Translations under genes and position numbers: made by a program
The notes under the pieces: model-generated
The model's input: the letters and a program-made list of their open reading frames with translations, nothing else
Told to the model about the DNA's origin: nothing
Databases searched by the model: none
NCBI GenBank assembly: GCA_001312505.1
Contig: BBDW01000001.1
Span: forward strand, 1-64,000
Source of the DNA: Mediterraneibacter faecis JCM 15917
GTDB lineage: Bacteria; Bacillota; Clostridia; Lachnospirales; Lachnospiraceae
Direction: 5' to 3'
DNA length: 64,000 bases
Shown here: one piece after another, positions 9,712-20,319 of the stretch
Layout: each line of letters starts with the position of its first letter
Numbering within the stretch: position 1 is the first letter of the stretch

Positions 9712-10464
9712 ATGGCAAGAAAGAAAATTATTGCAGGAAACTGGAAAATGAACAAAACTCCAAGCGAGGCAGTTGCACTTGTAGAAGAGTTAAAACCACT
9801 CGTAGCTAACGAAGACGTAGATGTCGTATTCTGCGTACCTGCTATCGATATCGTACCAGTTGTAGAGGCTGCAAAAGGAACAAACATCCAGGTAGGAGCT
9901 GAGAACATGTACTTCGAGGAGAGTGGAGCTTACACAGGTGAGATTTCCCCCCCGAATATGCTTGTAGATGCAGGTGTTAAATATGTAGTTCTCGGACATT
10001 CTGAGAGAAGAGAGTACTTCGGTGAGACAAACGAAGATGTAAATAAGAAAATCCTGAAAGCATTTGAGCATGGTATTACACCAATCATGTGCTGCGGAGA
10101 GACTCTTCAGCAGAGAGAGCAGGGCGTGACAATGGACTTCATCCGTCAGCAGGTTAAGGTTGGATTCCAGGGTGTTACAGCAGACCAGGCTAAGACAGCA
10201 GTTATCGCTTATGAGCCAATCTGGGCGATCGGAACAGGTAAGACAGCTACAACAGAGCAGGCTGAAGAAGTTTGTGCAGGAATCCGTGCATGCATTGCTG
10301 AAGTATATGATGAAGCTACAGCAGAAGCAATCCGTATCCAGTACGGCGGATCTGTAAACGCAGCTACAGCTCCAGAACTGTTTGCACAGGCTGACATCGA
10401 TGGAGGTCTTGTAGGTGGAGCTTCCCTTAAGGCTGACTTCGGAAAGATCGTTAACTACAAATAA
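9712..10464 (+). CDS. tpiA: Triosephosphate isomerase
   Basis: 250 residues. Interconverts dihydroxyacetone phosphate and glyceraldehyde 3-phosphate. AGNWKMN near the N-terminus carries the catalytic Lys, GHSERR the catalytic His, [14 protein letters not shown] the catalytic Glu and loop 6, and YGGSVNA the phosphate site. ATG at 9712 with AAGGAGATAAG upstream; the longer in-frame start would run through the preceding hairpin. The segment reads GEISPPNML, whereas relatives have GEISPNML or similar. The extra Pro lies in a seven-C run (9947-9953) and is probably artefactual. Confidence 0.97.
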   Translation: MARKKIIAGNWKMNKTPSEAVALVEELKPLVANEDVDVVFCVPAIDIVPVVEAAKGTNIQVGAENMYFEESGAYTGEISPPNMLVDAGVKYVVLGHSERREYFGETNEDVNKKILKAFEHGITPIMCCGETLQQREQGVTMDFIRQQVKVGFQGVTADQAKTAVIAYEPIWAIGTGKTATTEQAEEVCAGIRACIAEVYDEATAEAIRIQYGGSVNAATAPELFAQADIDGGLVGGASLKADFGKIVNYK

Positions 10465-10502
10465 TAAGATCTAAGGCTGTTTCATTATAACAGATAATTA
10501 AG

Positions 10503-10599
10503 AAAGGTCATCTGGTCAGAAAGATATTTATATTGCCGGGCACAGGTAGTGCAGACAGTAGCGATATAGATAGCAATTCTGACAGGATGGCCTTTTTTC
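10503..10599 (+). terminator. Terminator after tpiA
   Basis: AAAGGTCATCTGGTCAGAA (10503-10521) is largely complementary to TTCTGACAGGATGGCCTTTTTT (10577-10598), and the run of T ends it. The loop of about 55 bases is unusually long. Confidence 0.7.
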
Positions 10600-10719
10600 T
10601 TGACTTTGAAAATCATTTGAGTGTATCATAGAGGAGATTGATAAAATAATGTAACAGCTTAATGAAGAAAATAAAGCAATTAAGAAAAGGGAATATAAAA
10701 GATAGGAGATTAAGAAGCT

Positions 10720-11412
10720 ATGGTAGGAATTATCGGAGCGATGGAAGAAGAAGTCCGTGAGCTGATCGAGGATATGACAGAATGCGAGATGCAGGAAAAG
10801 GCATCCATGAAATTTTATAAAGGTCAGCTTTATGGAAAAGAAGCAGTTGTTGTACAGAGCGGAATCGGTAAAGTGAACGCTGGAATCTGTACACAGATCC
10901 TTATAGACTTTTATCAGGTGGATCAGCTGATCAATACAGGTGTAGCCGGTTCTCTGGATGCAGAGATCAATATCGGAGATATTGTTGTATCTACAGATGC
11001 AGTAGAGCATGATATGGATGTCAGTGCATTGGGAGATCCTGTCGGACAGGTGCCGCGTATGGATGTATTTGCATTTCCGGCAGATAAAGAACTTGTGAGA
11101 AAAGCAGTGGAAGCAAATAAAAAGGCGAATTCAGATATTCGTACATTTACAGGAAGAGTTGCAAGCGGAGACCAGTTTATTTCTGAAAAAGAAGTAAAAG
11201 AACGTATTGTTAATAATTTTGGTGCGAAATGTGCTGAGATGGAAGGAGCAGCAATTGCTCACGGTGCATATTTGAATCATGTTCCATGTGTGATCATTCG
11301 TGCAATCTCAGATAAGGCAGATGGAAGTGCACAGGTGGATTATCCTACATTTGAGAAACAGGCGATTGTTCATGGTGTAAAGCTGATGAAAGAATTGCTT
11401 CCGACATTATAA
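10720..11412 (+). CDS. mtnN: 5'-methylthioadenosine / S-adenosylhomocysteine nucleosidase
   Basis: 230 residues. Splits adenine from methylthioadenosine and S-adenosylhomocysteine in methionine salvage and methyl-cycle detoxification. The family start MVGIIGAMEEEV, the loop INTGVAGSL, and the purine-binding AEMEGAAIAHGAY and RAISDKADGSA (catalytic Asp) are visible. It sits between two glycolytic genes in the same direction but behind its own RBS (ATAGGAGAT) and after the tpiA terminator, so it is probably a separate unit. Confidence 0.96.
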   Translation: MVGIIGAMEEEVRELIEDMTECEMQEKASMKFYKGQLYGKEAVVVQSGIGKVNAGICTQILIDFYQVDQLINTGVAGSLDAEINIGDIVVSTDAVEHDMDVSALGDPVGQVPRMDVFAFPADKELVRKAVEANKKANSDIRTFTGRVASGDQFISEKEVKERIVNNFGAKCAEMEGAAIAHGAYLNHVPCVIIRAISDKADGSAQVDYPTFEKQAIVHGVKLMKELLPTL

Positions 11413-11491
11413 GATTTTTAATGTAGTGATTTTTACATGAATTCAGGCGAAAATCTGCTTATTTTCGGATATATTTGACCAGAGCTCTGAC

Positions 11492-11520
11492 TTGCAAAAT
11501 TGTGCTAAAACTAGTACAAT
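11492..11520 (+). promoter_or_regulatory. Promoter of gpmI
   Basis: TTGCAA (11492-11497) and TACAAT (11515-11520) with a 17-base spacer, 50 bases upstream of the gpmI start. Confidence 0.7.
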
Positions 11521-11570
11521 AAAGCGTAGAGTTAAAAAATAGACAATCTTAATGCAAAGGAGATATTGAG

Positions 11571-13109
11571 ATGAGCAAAAAACCAACCGTATTGATGATT
11601 TTAGATGGATATGGATTAAGAGATAAGACAGAGGGTAATGCAGTAGCACTTGCGAATACTCCTGTTATGGATAAACTGATGGCAGAGTATCCGTTTGTAA
11701 AAGGAAATGCAAGCGGACTTTCTGTAGGTCTTCCGGATGGACAGATGGGTAACTCAGAAGTAGGACATATGAATATGGGTGCCGGACGTATCATTTATCA
11801 GGAACTTACAAAGATCACAAAGTCTATCGAAGACGGAGATTTCTTTGAGAACAAAGCTCTTCTTGCAGCTTGTGAGAATGTAAAGAAGAACGATTCTGCA
11901 CTTCACCTGATGGGACTTGTATCTGACGGAGGAGTTCATAGTCATATTACTCATATTTATGGAATTCTTGAGCTCGCCAAGAGACAGGGAATCGAGAAAG
12001 TATATGTTCATTGTTTCCTTGACGGCCGTGATACACCACCGGCATCAGGTAAAGAGTATGTAGAGCAGCTTGAAGCAAAGATGAAAGAGATTGGTGTAGG
12101 TGAAGTTGCATCTGTATCCGGACGTTACTATGCAATGGATCGTGATAACCGTTGGGATCGTGTGGAGAAAGCTTACAAAGCATTAGTTGCAGGAGAAGGC
12201 AATACAGCAGAATCCGCAACAGCAGGAATCCAGGCTTCCTACGATGAAGATGTAACAGACGAGTTCGTAGTACCATTTGTTGTAACAAAAGACGGTGCTG
12301 CAACAGCTACAATTAAAGAAAATGATTCTGTTGTATTCTTCAACTTCCGTCCTGACAGAGCAAGAGAGCTCACAAGAACATTCTGTGATGACAGCTTTGA
12401 CGGATTTGAAAGAGGAGACAGAGTGAAGACTACATTCGTATGCTTCACAGAGTATGATGCGACAATCGAGAATAAGATGGTTGCATTCGTAAAAGAATCT
12501 ATTACGAATACATTTGGACAGTTCCTTGCAGATAACGGACTGAAACAGGCTCGTATTGCAGAGACAGAGAAATATGCTCACGTAACATTCTTCTTCAATG
12601 GTGGAGTAGAAGAGCCGAATGAGGGAGAGGACAGAATCCTTGTGAAATCCCCTAAGGTTGCTACTTATGACCTGAAACCGGAGATGAGCGCTTACGAAGT
12701 ATGTGACAAGCTTGTTGGAGCGATCAAGTCTGAAAACTATGATGTGATCGTGATCAACTTTGCAAACCCTGACATGGTAGGACATACAGGTGTTCAGGAA
12801 GCTGCGATCAAGGCTGTAGAAGCAGTTGACGAGTGTGTAGGAAAGGCTGTAGAGGCTCTGAAAGAAGTAGACGGACAGATGTTCATCTGCGCTGACCACG
12901 GAAATGCAGAGCAGCTGATCGACGAGGAGACAGGTGAGCCATTCACAGCTCATACAACAAATCCGGTACCGTTTATCCTTGTAAATGCTGATCCGGCTTA
13001 CAAATTAAGAGAAGGCGGATGCCTGGCAGACATCGCTCCGACACTGATCGAGCTGATGGGAATGCAGCAGCCGGCTGAGATGACAGGAAAATCTCTGTTA
13101 GTGAAATAA
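11571..13109 (+). CDS. gpmI: 2,3-bisphosphoglycerate-independent phosphoglycerate mutase
   Basis: 512 residues, full length. Manganese-dependent conversion of 3- to 2-phosphoglycerate. The N-terminal ILDGYGL metal site, the phospho-serine loop GNSEVGHMNMGAGRI (Ser about residue 62), VHCFLDGRDTPP, and the C-terminal metal motifs NPDMVGHTG and CADHGNAEQL are all present. Own promoter and AAAGGAGATATTG ribosome site. With gap, pgk and tpiA it forms most of lower glycolysis; enolase is not in the window and pyk lies 8 kb downstream. Confidence 0.98.
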   Translation: MSKKPTVLMILDGYGLRDKTEGNAVALANTPVMDKLMAEYPFVKGNASGLSVGLPDGQMGNSEVGHMNMGAGRIIYQELTKITKSIEDGDFFENKALLAACENVKKNDSALHLMGLVSDGGVHSHITHIYGILELAKRQGIEKVYVHCFLDGRDTPPASGKEYVEQLEAKMKEIGVGEVASVSGRYYAMDRDNRWDRVEKAYKALVAGEGNTAESATAGIQASYDEDVTDEFVVPFVVTKDGAATATIKENDSVVFFNFRPDRARELTRTFCDDSFDGFERGDRVKTTFVCFTEYDATIENKMVAFVKESITNTFGQFLADNGLKQARIAETEKYAHVTFFFNGGVEEPNEGEDRILVKSPKVATYDLKPEMSAYEVCDKLVGAIKSENYDVIVINFANPDMVGHTGVQEAAIKAVEAVDECVGKAVEALKEVDGQMFICADHGNAEQLIDEETGEPFTAHTTNPVPFILVNADPAYKLREGGCLADIAPTLIELMGMQQPAEMTGKSLLVK

Positions 13110-13202
13110 TTCATAAGTGTTGAATTTGGATTCAGGCAACTTGAATGATTCTTTCAAGAGAAAAGAATCTAGACGAAAATTGCGTGGATTAAGATAGAAG
13201 TG

Positions 13203-13277
13203 AAAAGGGAAAGCTATTGACTGCGATAACAACAGTGCTTGTTTTAGTTTATCGTAATTGATAGCTTTCCTTTTCCC
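13203..13277 (+). terminator. Terminator after gpmI
   Basis: GGGAAAGCTAT at 13207-13217 pairs with ATAGCTTTCC at 13261-13270, and flanking AAAAGGG and CCCTT-like bases extend the stem. The loop is about 43 bases and may fold further (CGATAA with TTATCG). The right side is T-rich. Confidence 0.65.
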
Positions 13278-13282
13278 TATAG

Positions 13283-13313
13283 ATTACTGTTCAAAGTAGT
13301 TGTACACAGTAAT
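13283..13313. repeat. Short inverted repeat of the TTACTGT family
   Basis: ATTACTGT at 13283-13290 and ACAGTAAT at 13306-13313 face each other, just before the second 143-bp element. This looks like an eroded or minimal member of the same family. Confidence 0.5.
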
Positions 13314-13324
13314 TTCTATGGCTC

Positions 13325-13466
13325 GTTACTGTTCACTCCCGTGTCAATCACTCCGCTGATTGACACGGAGGATGCGTGTTTTGACTTGAATGCATCTCGC
13401 CCCATCGCCAAAGGCGATTTAAAATGGCGAGATGCGTTGCTGGTCGCACATCGTGTGAACAGTAAC
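13325..13466. repeat. 142-bp inverted-repeat element, copy B
   Basis: Same element as at 54-196: perfect 12-bp terminal inverted repeats (13325-13336 and 13455-13466) and the same two internal hairpins, with one substitution and one fewer C. It ends only 27 bases before the greA start and in the same orientation relative to the downstream gene as copy A, so the greA leader mRNA probably carries it if transcription starts upstream. Confidence 0.87.
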
Positions 13467-13493
13467 TATAGTTCAGAGAGGAAAGGAAAAGTC

Positions 13494-13997
13494 ATGCGTG
13501 AAAGATTGACAAAAAATGATGTAGAAAAGATTCAGGCAGAGATTGAGCATCGAAAATTAGTAGAACGTAAAGAATTGATCGAAGCAGTGAAAGAAGCAAG
13601 ATCTCATGGAGACTTGAGTGAGAACTTCGAATATCACGCAGCAAAAAAAGCGAAGAATCAGAACGAAAGTCGTATTCGATATCTGGAAAGAATGCTCAAG
13701 ACAGCTGAGATTGTGGAAGATCATTCGAAAGAGGATGAAATTGGCCTGAATAATACCGTAGAACTTTATTGCGAAGATGATGATGAAGTCGAAACATATC
13801 GTATAGTGACATCTGTAAGAGGAAGCTCTTTGAATGGATTGGTCAGTATAGAATCACCAATCGGAAAAGCCCTGCTCGGACATAAAGAAGGCGAGAGAGT
13901 CTATATTAAAGTGAACGATGATTTCGGCTATTATGTGGTGATCCGTAAAGTGATTAAAACAGAAAGTGAAGAGGATGATCAGATTAGAAAATTTTAA
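13494..13997 (+). CDS. greA: Transcription elongation factor GreA/GreB family
   Basis: 167 residues. Rescues backtracked RNA polymerase by stimulating transcript cleavage. The N-terminal coiled coil contains ARSHGDLSENFEYHAAKKAK with the acidic tip residues D and E typical of Gre factors. The C-terminal domain contains SPIGKALLGHKEGERV. ATG at 13494 behind GAGAGGAAAGG was preferred; an earlier in-frame start would read through the repeat element. A phosphatase gene follows 18 bases later. Confidence 0.93.
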   Translation: MRERLTKNDVEKIQAEIEHRKLVERKELIEAVKEARSHGDLSENFEYHAAKKAKNQNESRIRYLERMLKTAEIVEDHSKEDEIGLNNTVELYCEDDDEVETYRIVTSVRGSSLNGLVSIESPIGKALLGHKEGERVYIKVNDDFGYYVVIRKVIKTESEEDDQIRKF

Positions 13998-14015
13998 CAG
14001 AGTGAGGAATTGGAA

Positions 14016-14672
14016 ATGAAAACAACAACTGTACTGTTTGACCTGGACGGAACACTCACAGATTCAGGTCCGGGAATTATGAATTCTGTAAAATATGCGC
14101 TGGAGAAGGTGGGAGAACCGATACCTGACGTAGATGAATTACGTAAATTTATTGGACCACCGCTGAAGGGTCAGTTTATGGAACACTGTGGAATTGATGA
14201 AGAAAAAGCAGCAGAGATGGTTACTCTTTATCGAGAATATTTCACAGTGACAGGTATTTTTGAAAACAGTGTGTATGATGGCGTAGAAGAGATGCTCAAG
14301 ACATTGAAACAAGCGGGAATCAAGATTGCGATGGCGACATCCAAGCCGGAAAAATTTGCTAAAATCATCGCAGATCACTTTGGACTGGCTCAATATTTTG
14401 ATGTGATCGGCGGGGGCATGTATGGATGAGACACGTACAGAAAAACAAGATGTTATCCGTTATGTCTTGGAACAGTGCGAAGAGAAAGAACTAGATAAAA
14501 TCGTAATGGTCGGAGATCGTTCTTATGACATACTAGGAGGCCATGCGGAAGGCTGAAAGTGATCGGTGTTCTGTATGGATACGGAGACTTAAAAGAACTC
14601 TCAGAGGCAGGTGCAGACGCTCTGGCAACAACACCACAGGAAGTAGCCGAACTGGTTCTGGAAACAGAATAA
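14016..14672 (+). CDS. HAD-family phosphatase, phosphoglycolate phosphatase-like (two frameshifts)
   Basis: About 218 residues after repair. HAD motif I is VLFDLDGTLTDSGPG, motif II MATSKPEKF, and motif IV GDRSYDILGG. The cap domain is the helical type of the Gph/PgmB group. The frame is lost at 14412-14416 (five G, four expected, giving VIGGACMDETRT) and again at 14553 (GGCTG for GGCCTG, giving HAEGLKVIGVLYGYGDL). The substrate cannot be assigned; phosphoglycolate or a sugar phosphate is likely. ATG at 14016 follows GTGAGGAATTGG. Confidence 0.85.
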
Positions 14673-14815
14673 AGTAAATCGATTTAACAATAGTTTGATT
14701 TATTTTACATAGATTTAGCATTGGAAGAAAATGAGACTTTACAAAAACCCTATATACTAAGAATTGTCAAAAGGAAAAACACTTAGACATTTTTAGTAGA
14801 AAGAGGGTAATTTTT

Positions 14816-15058
14816 ATGTATGGAAAACTTTGGAGTTTTGTAAATCATTATATAGATGCAGATCATGCACTTGCAGTATATCTGCCAATTTTAATTGTAG
14901 GATGGACAATCATAGGAACACTGTTTGGATTAGGAGTATGTTCTGCAATCAGGATAGATCTGATACAGAGTCTGGCAGATATCCTCTGTGCAGGAGGATA
15001 CGCAGGAATTTTCCTGGGACTTTTCGGGGGGGGAATCCTTTACTTGTATCAGAAATAA
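14816..15058 (+). CDS. Small membrane protein of unknown function
   Basis: 80 residues, not recognised. Two hydrophobic segments are visible at about residues 20-42 and 55-77, the latter Gly-rich (GGYAGIFLGLFGGG). It has a good AAGAGGGTAATTTTT ribosome site. The third Gly of the GGG near the end sits in an eight-G run (15026-15033) and may be artefactual. It is the last gene before the double palindrome and convergent to the activase gene. Confidence 0.6.
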   Translation: MYGKLWSFVNHYIDADHALAVYLPILIVGWTIIGTLFGLGVCSAIRIDLIQSLADILCAGGYAGIFLGLFGGGILYLYQK

Positions 15059-15405
15059 AATTTAGCGTAGAGATTCTTATTTGAGTATCGGACGAAAACT
15101 GAAAATATGATTTTGGAGAGTCGATTGTTAGAAGAACGATACAGGAACGCTGACTCAGGGTTATGCACGCTGTTCATACTAGGAAAAACAATAGACTGCT
15201 AAAAGCAAAGAAAGGATTGACAAACTCGCTGCTGCTCAAACAGCTGTCAATCCTTTCTTTAACGCAATCTGTTGTTTTTCAAGTATGAGCAAGCATGCTC
15301 CACATTCGTCTTCGCCCTGTATCATTCTTCTAACATGAAACTTCTCGAAGTTCATATTTTCTGTTTTCTGTTTACTGAAAAAGATAGACTTCTACGCTAA
15401 ATTTT
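15057..15405. repeat. Long imperfect palindrome 1 (about 350 bp)
   Basis: The two halves are reverse complements with interruptions. TTTAGCGTAGAGATTCTT (from 15061) pairs with the arm ending TTCTACGCTAAA near 15403. TGTTAGAAGAACGATACAGG (15126-15145) pairs with CCTGTATCATTCTTCTAACA (15316-15335). The stretch 15172-15222 pairs with 15241-15289, including a perfect AAGAAAGGATTGACA block. The centre is near 15230. No protein is encoded. As RNA it would form one hairpin of about 150 base pairs. Confidence 0.85.
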
Positions 15406-15474
15406 ATTGAAAAATACGTTGGAAGCCAGTATATTGTCTTGTTGACATTTTGCTAAATAACTTATGTAAATTTC

Positions 15475-15830
15475 CATCTGCTACGTTTTGGTTTTAAGTA
15501 GAGTTCTTCTTTCGAGAAAGTAGAAATCTGATATCGCTGAAAACTTACCGATAGACAAACATCGAGGGTTTGATTCAGGTGACTGTTCTGTGTGCTTGGA
15601 AAGACTTAAAAAACGAAAGATTACGTTGAAGCAATGTGAGGCAGCTGTCTGAAGCGGCAGCGAGTTTGCCGAGCATTGCTTTGTTTTTAGTAATCTCTCG
15701 TTTTTCTTAGTCTTTCCTGTATACAGAACCGGAGCCTGCATCAAACCCTCGATGTCTGTCTATTCGAATAAACTTTATATGCGATATCTGATTTCGTCCG
15801 AACTCGAAAAAGAATCCCTACGATAAATCT
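15475..15830. repeat. Long imperfect palindrome 2 (about 350 bp)
   Basis: Pairs include AAATCTGATATCGC (15524-15537) with 15781-15794, the 28-base block 15552-15579 with 15735-15762 (two mismatches), and 15598-15624 with 15690-15717. The tip holds AGCAATG and CATTGCT. Its right flank (15794-15830) resembles the reverse complement of the left flank of palindrome 1, so the two are related copies. Nothing else is seen in 15059-15830, the only stretch over 300 bases here with no gene. Confidence 0.83.
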
Positions 15831-18800
15831 TTATTTCTCCAGATTTTTAAACGCCGTCGACAGCATCAGTTTAATACGATTCAACTGATTTACTTCACTT
15901 GCGCCCGGATCGAAGTCGATTGCTACGATGTTGGATTCAGGGTGTCTGCGGCGGAGTTCTTTGATAACTCCCTTACCTACAACATGGTTTGGCAGGCAGG
16001 CGAATGGCTGGGTGCAGACAATATTTCCGGCACCGCTGTGAATGAGTTCGAGCATCTCACCGGTCAGGAACCATCCTTCACCAGTCTGGTTTCCGAGAGA
16101 TACGATCTCTGAAGCCATTTTTGCAAGATCTTCAATGTGAGCCGGCGGATCAAAGTGTTTACTTTCTGCAAATGCTTTGGAAGCCGGAGCACGGAACCAT
16201 TCCAGAGCTTTGATTCCAAGATTTCCTGCTGTTGCTTTGGTCTTCTTCATTCCCAGATGGGAAACTTTGAAGTTCTGATTGTAGAAGCAGTAGAGCAGGA
16301 AGTCGAGAAGATCCGGAACAACTGCTTCGGCGCCTTCACTTTCCAGAAGCTCTGCCAGATGATTGTTGGCAGCCGGAAGGAATTTAACAAGGATTTCTCC
16401 AACGATTCCAACACGAGGTTTCTTAATGTCGAGTGTCTCTATATTATCAAAATCATTGATGATATCTTTACAAAGCTTCTTAAATCTCTTACGGGATGGA
16501 TATCCTTCGGACACAAACTTCTTAACAACTTCAGCCCATTTGCGGTGAATCTTATCTGTAGTTCCCGGTACGGCCTCATAAGGGCGCATACGGTAAACAC
16601 ATTTCATAAAGATATCTCCGAATACTGCTGCGTAGATTCCGCGGAGAACCAGTGCAGGAGAAAGCTTGAATCCAGGATTATCTTCCAGTCCACTTAAGTT
16701 AAGTGAGATAACCGGAATATGCTCCATGCCGGCTTTCTTAAGTGCACGACGGATAAATCCGATATAGTTCGAAGCACGGCAGCCACCACCAGTCTGTGTG
16801 ATGATAACAGCTGTATGATTCAAGTCATATTTTCCGGATAACAGTGCATCCATGATCTGACCGACAACGATCAGAGAAGGGTAGCAGGCATCGTTATTTA
16901 CATATTTTAATCCCATATCGACAGCCTGTTTGTTATCGTTAGGAAGAACATCGATGTTGTATCCGGCAGCGCGGAAAGCAGGCTCAAGCAGTTCAAAATG
17001 AACCGGAGACATCTGCGGACAGAGAATTGTATAATCCTTACGCATTTCTTTTGTAAATGTAACCTTTTCGATAGAAGCCGGACGAATGGTACGTTTTTCC
17101 TGTTTCTTTTCACGCACACGGATTGCGGCGAGAAGAGAGCGTACACGGATTCTTGCAGCTCCAAGATTATTTACTTCATCAATCTTCAAAGTTGTGTAGA
17201 TCTTATCTGAATTTGTAAGGATCTCAGCAACCTGATCTGTTGTAACAGCATCCAGTCCACATCCGAAGGAGTTGAGCTGAATCAGATCAAGATTCTCCGT
17301 TGTCTTTACATAATTTGCGGCAGCATACAGTCTGGAGTGGTACATCCACTGATCCATAACATTCAGAGGGTGCTCTGCCGGATTCAAATGAGAGACAGAG
17401 TCTTCTGTAAGGACTGCAATATTGTAGGATGTAATGAGTTCAGGCAGACCATGATTTACCTCCGGATCGATATGGTATGGACGACCAGCAAGTACGATAC
17501 CGCGGTTTCCTGTTTCATTTAAGAAACGGATTGTTTCTTCCCCTTTATTTCTCATATCCTGACGACAGGCAGCAAGTTCATTCCATGCGTCATGGACTGC
17601 TGACTTGATTTCGCTTTCGGAAAGAGAGAACTTCTTACTTAATTCTTCTACAAGACGATAAGAAATCGTCTCTTCACTTTCAAAATTCAAGAATGGATGG
17701 ATAAAATCAACTTCTCCGTTGACGATCGGGTCCATGTTATTCTTGATGTTTTCCGGATAAGAAGTAACGATCGGACAGTTGTAGTGATTATCAGAATCAG
17801 CAAATTCTTTCCGCTCATACGGGATTGAAGGATAGAAAATGTGTTTCACTCCCTGATTGATCAGCCACTGTACATGTCCGTGCGCCAGTTTCGCCGGATA
17901 ACACTCGGATTCACTTGGAATAGATTCAATACCAAGTTCATAAACCTTTCTTGTGGAAGCTGGTGACAGAACAACACGGAATCCAAGTTTTGTAAAAAAT
18001 GTGAACCAGAACGGATAGTTTTCGTACATATTCAACACACGAGGAATACCGATTAATCCGTGTTTTGCCTCTTCTTCGGAAAGCGGTTCATAATCAAAAT
18101 AGCGATGCAATTTATATTCAAATAAATTCGGCATCTGATTTTTTGATTTCTCTTTTCCAAGTCCGCGCTCACAGCGATTTCCTGTGATGAATTTACGTCC
18201 ACCACTGAAATGGTTGATCGTCAGACGGCAGTTGTTTGTACATCCACGACATTTTGTCATTGTTGTGGAGTATTCAAGGGAACGGATGTCATCAATGGAA
18301 AGCATTGTTGTGCCTTCGCAGTCAACATAACGTTCTCGGGCAATCAGAGCTGCACCGAATGCACCCATGATTCCGGCAATGTCCGGGCGGATCGCTTCAC
18401 AGTTCGCGATTTTCTCAAAGCTTCGAAGAACTGCATTATTATAGAAGGTACCTCCCTGAACAACAATATGATTACCAAGTTCAGATGCATCAGATACTTT
18501 GATTACCTTGAACAGAGCGTTCTTGATAACGGAATAAGCGAGTCCGGCTGAAATATCAGCAACAGAAGCACCCTCTTTCTGGGCCTGTTTTACTTTGGAG
18601 TTCATAAATACTGTACAGCGTGTTCCGAGATCGATTGGGTTCTGTGCATAAAGTGCTTCGTGAGCAAAATCCTCTACCGAATAATTCAGAGATTTTGCAA
18701 ATGTCTCAATGAAAGAACCGCATCCGGAAGAGCAGGCTTCGTTCAGCTGAACACTGTCGACAGTCTGATTTTTGATTTTGATACATTTCATATCCTGACC

Positions 18801-20075
18801 GCCAATGTCCAGAATACAGTCTACATCCGGCTCAAAGAAGGATGCTGCATAATAATGAGAAACAGTCTCAACTTCTCCTTCATCAAGCATCAGAGCAGCT
18901 TTGATCAGTGCTTCGCCGTATCCTGTGGAACAGGAATGAACAATCTCTACACCCTCAGGGAGTTGATCGTAAATATCTTTGATTGCTGTGATTGTTGTAC
19001 CAAGCGGATCCCCCCCGTCGTTGTTGTGATAGAAGGAATAAAGAAGTGTTCCGTCTTCACCAACGAGAGCCGCTTTTGTAGTTGTTGAACCGGCATCGAT
19101 TCCAAGAAATGCTTTTCCTTTGTATGAGGCAAGATCTTTTACCGGTACCTGATGCTTTGCATGGCGGGAAATGAATTCCTCGTAATCAGCAGTTGTTGCA
19201 AACAGTGGATCCAGACGTTCCACTTCAAAATCCATTTGGATTTTATTTTCGAGACGATTCTGCATATCACGCAGTTCCATCGGAGTATCTTTTTTGGAAT
19301 TCAGTGCGGAACCAATCGCAGCAAACAAATGTGAGTGATTTGGTGCGATAATATGTTCATCATCCAGTTTTAATGTGCGGATGAATGCTTCTCTTAATTC
19401 TGAGAGGAAATGAAGTGGACCTCCTAAAAATGCAACATGACCACGGATCGGTTTTCCACAGGCAAGACCACTGATGGTCTGATTCACAACAGCCTGGAAA
19501 ATGGATGCGGCAAGGTCTTCCTTAGCGGCACCATCATTGATCAGTGGCTGGATATCTGTTTTTGCAAATACACCGCAGCGTGCAGCAATCGAGTATAATG
19601 CTTTGTAATTCTTTGCATATTCGTTCAGTCCGGAAGCATCTGTCTGAAGGAGAGAAGCCATCTGGTCGATGAAAGAACCTGTACCACCGGCACAGACACC
19701 ATTCATACGCTGTTCTACATTTCCACCCTCAAAATAAATGATCTTCGCATCTTCTCCACCAAGCTCAATTGCTACATCTGTCTGAGGAGCGTAATCCTGT
19801 AGTGCAGTGGAGACTGCAATTACCTCCTGGACAAATGGAACACCGAGATGTTTGGCAAGTGTCAGACCACCGCTTCCTGTGATGACAGGAGAAACCTGGA
19901 TTGGTCCAAGCTTATAAAGCGCACGGCCGAGCAGATCGGAAAGCGTCTCCTGGATATTAGCGAAATGGCGCTCATAATCAGAGAAGAGGACTTCATTTTC
20001 ATCATTAAGAATTGCAATTTTTACTGTTGTGGAACCAATGTCGATTCCTAAAGTATGTAGATTTTTTGCGTTCAT
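15831..20075 (-). CDS. Fused acyl-CoA dehydratase activase-like protein (BadF/HgdC x2, DUF2229, HgdB-like)
   Basis: 1414 residues. It has two ASKHA ATPase domains, each opening with a phosphate-1 loop ([15 protein letters not shown] at residue about 9, [15 protein letters not shown] at about 324). Each also has the cluster-ligand style motif of 2-hydroxyacyl-CoA dehydratase activators ([27 protein letters not shown]). A Cys-rich joint ([14 protein letters not shown]) leads to a DUF2229-like segment and a C-terminal HgdB-like part with further cysteines ([21 protein letters not shown]). Members are widespread in anaerobic Firmicutes; their physiological reaction is not settled. Residues NDGGDPLG fall in a seven-C run (19010-19016), and one Gly is probably extra. 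Monocistronic. Confidence 0.88.
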   Translation of the reverse strand: MNAKNLHTLGIDIGSTTVKIAILNDENEVLFSDYERHFANIQETLSDLLGRALYKLGPIQVSPVITGSGGLTLAKHLGVPFVQEVIAVSTALQDYAPQTDVAIELGGEDAKIIYFEGGNVEQRMNGVCAGGTGSFIDQMASLLQTDASGLNEYAKNYKALYSIAARCGVFAKTDIQPLINDGAAKEDLAASIFQAVVNQTISGLACGKPIRGHVAFLGGPLHFLSELREAFIRTLKLDDEHIIAPNHSHLFAAIGSALNSKKDTPMELRDMQNRLENKIQMDFEVERLDPLFATTADYEEFISRHAKHQVPVKDLASYKGKAFLGIDAGSTTTKAALVGEDGTLLYSFYHNNDGGDPLGTTITAIKDIYDQLPEGVEIVHSCSTGYGEALIKAALMLDEGEVETVSHYYAASFFEPDVDCILDIGGQDMKCIKIKNQTVDSVQLNEACSSGCGSFIETFAKSLNYSVEDFAHEALYAQNPIDLGTRCTVFMNSKVKQAQKEGASVADISAGLAYSVIKNALFKVIKVSDASELGNHIVVQGGTFYNNAVLRSFEKIANCEAIRPDIAGIMGAFGAALIARERYVDCEGTTMLSIDDIRSLEYSTTMTKCRGCTNNCRLTINHFSGGRKFITGNRCERGLGKEKSKNQMPNLFEYKLHRYFDYEPLSEEEAKHGLIGIPRVLNMYENYPFWFTFFTKLGFRVVLSPASTRKVYELGIESIPSESECYPAKLAHGHVQWLINQGVKHIFYPSIPYERKEFADSDNHYNCPIVTSYPENIKNNMDPIVNGEVDFIHPFLNFESEETISYRLVEELSKKFSLSESEIKSAVHDAWNELAACRQDMRNKGEETIRFLNETGNRGIVLAGRPYHIDPEVNHGLPELITSYNIAVLTEDSVSHLNPAEHPLNVMDQWMYHSRLYAAANYVKTTENLDLIQLNSFGCGLDAVTTDQVAEILTNSDKIYTTLKIDEVNNLGAARIRVRSLLAAIRVREKKQEKRTIRPASIEKVTFTKEMRKDYTILCPQMSPVHFELLEPAFRAAGYNIDVLPNDNKQAVDMGLKYVNNDACYPSLIVVGQIMDALLSGKYDLNHTAVIITQTGGGCRASNYIGFIRRALKKAGMEHIPVISLNLSGLEDNPGFKLSPALVLRGIYAAVFGDIFMKCVYRMRPYEAVPGTTDKIHRKWAEVVKKFVSEGYPSRKRFKKLCKDIINDFDNIETLDIKKPRVGIVGEILVKFLPAANNHLAELLESEGAEAVVPDLLDFLLYCFYNQNFKVSHLGMKKTKATAGNLGIKALEWFRAPASKAFAESKHFDPPAHIEDLAKMASEIVSLGNQTGEGWFLTGEMLELIHSGAGNIVCTQPFACLPNHVVGKGVIKELRRRHPESNIVAIDFDPGASEVNQLNRIKLMLSTAFKNLEK

Positions 20076-20171
20076 AATTAATATCCCCCAATCTTTTGTA
20101 ATTCAGTTAATTTGTCAAATTTATATGAGTTACTACCTATTAAATGCGTTTGTTAGCTCGCAATAAATAAC

Positions 20172-20200
20172 ATTATACGACAAGATTCTCAAAAAGACAA
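20172..20200 (-). promoter_or_regulatory. Promoter of the activase-like gene
   Basis: On the minus strand TTGTCT (20200-20195) and TATAAT (20177-20172) are 17 bases apart, about 100 bases upstream of the gene. The -10 box is consensus. Confidence 0.6.
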
Positions 20201-20319
20201 TGGTCATTGTAGTGTAGTAAGTGTGAAGAAATGAGCTGCAATATGGCAAAATGTCTAAGTAGAAAGGAAAGGAAAATATCATATTCTTGTTAAAAGTGTA
20301 TTAATATAAAAACAATCGT

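Noticed and set aside
15057-15830. CRISPR array or group II intron
   Set aside because: No regular direct repeats with spacers and no intron domain V or reverse transcriptase. The structure is long inverted repeats.
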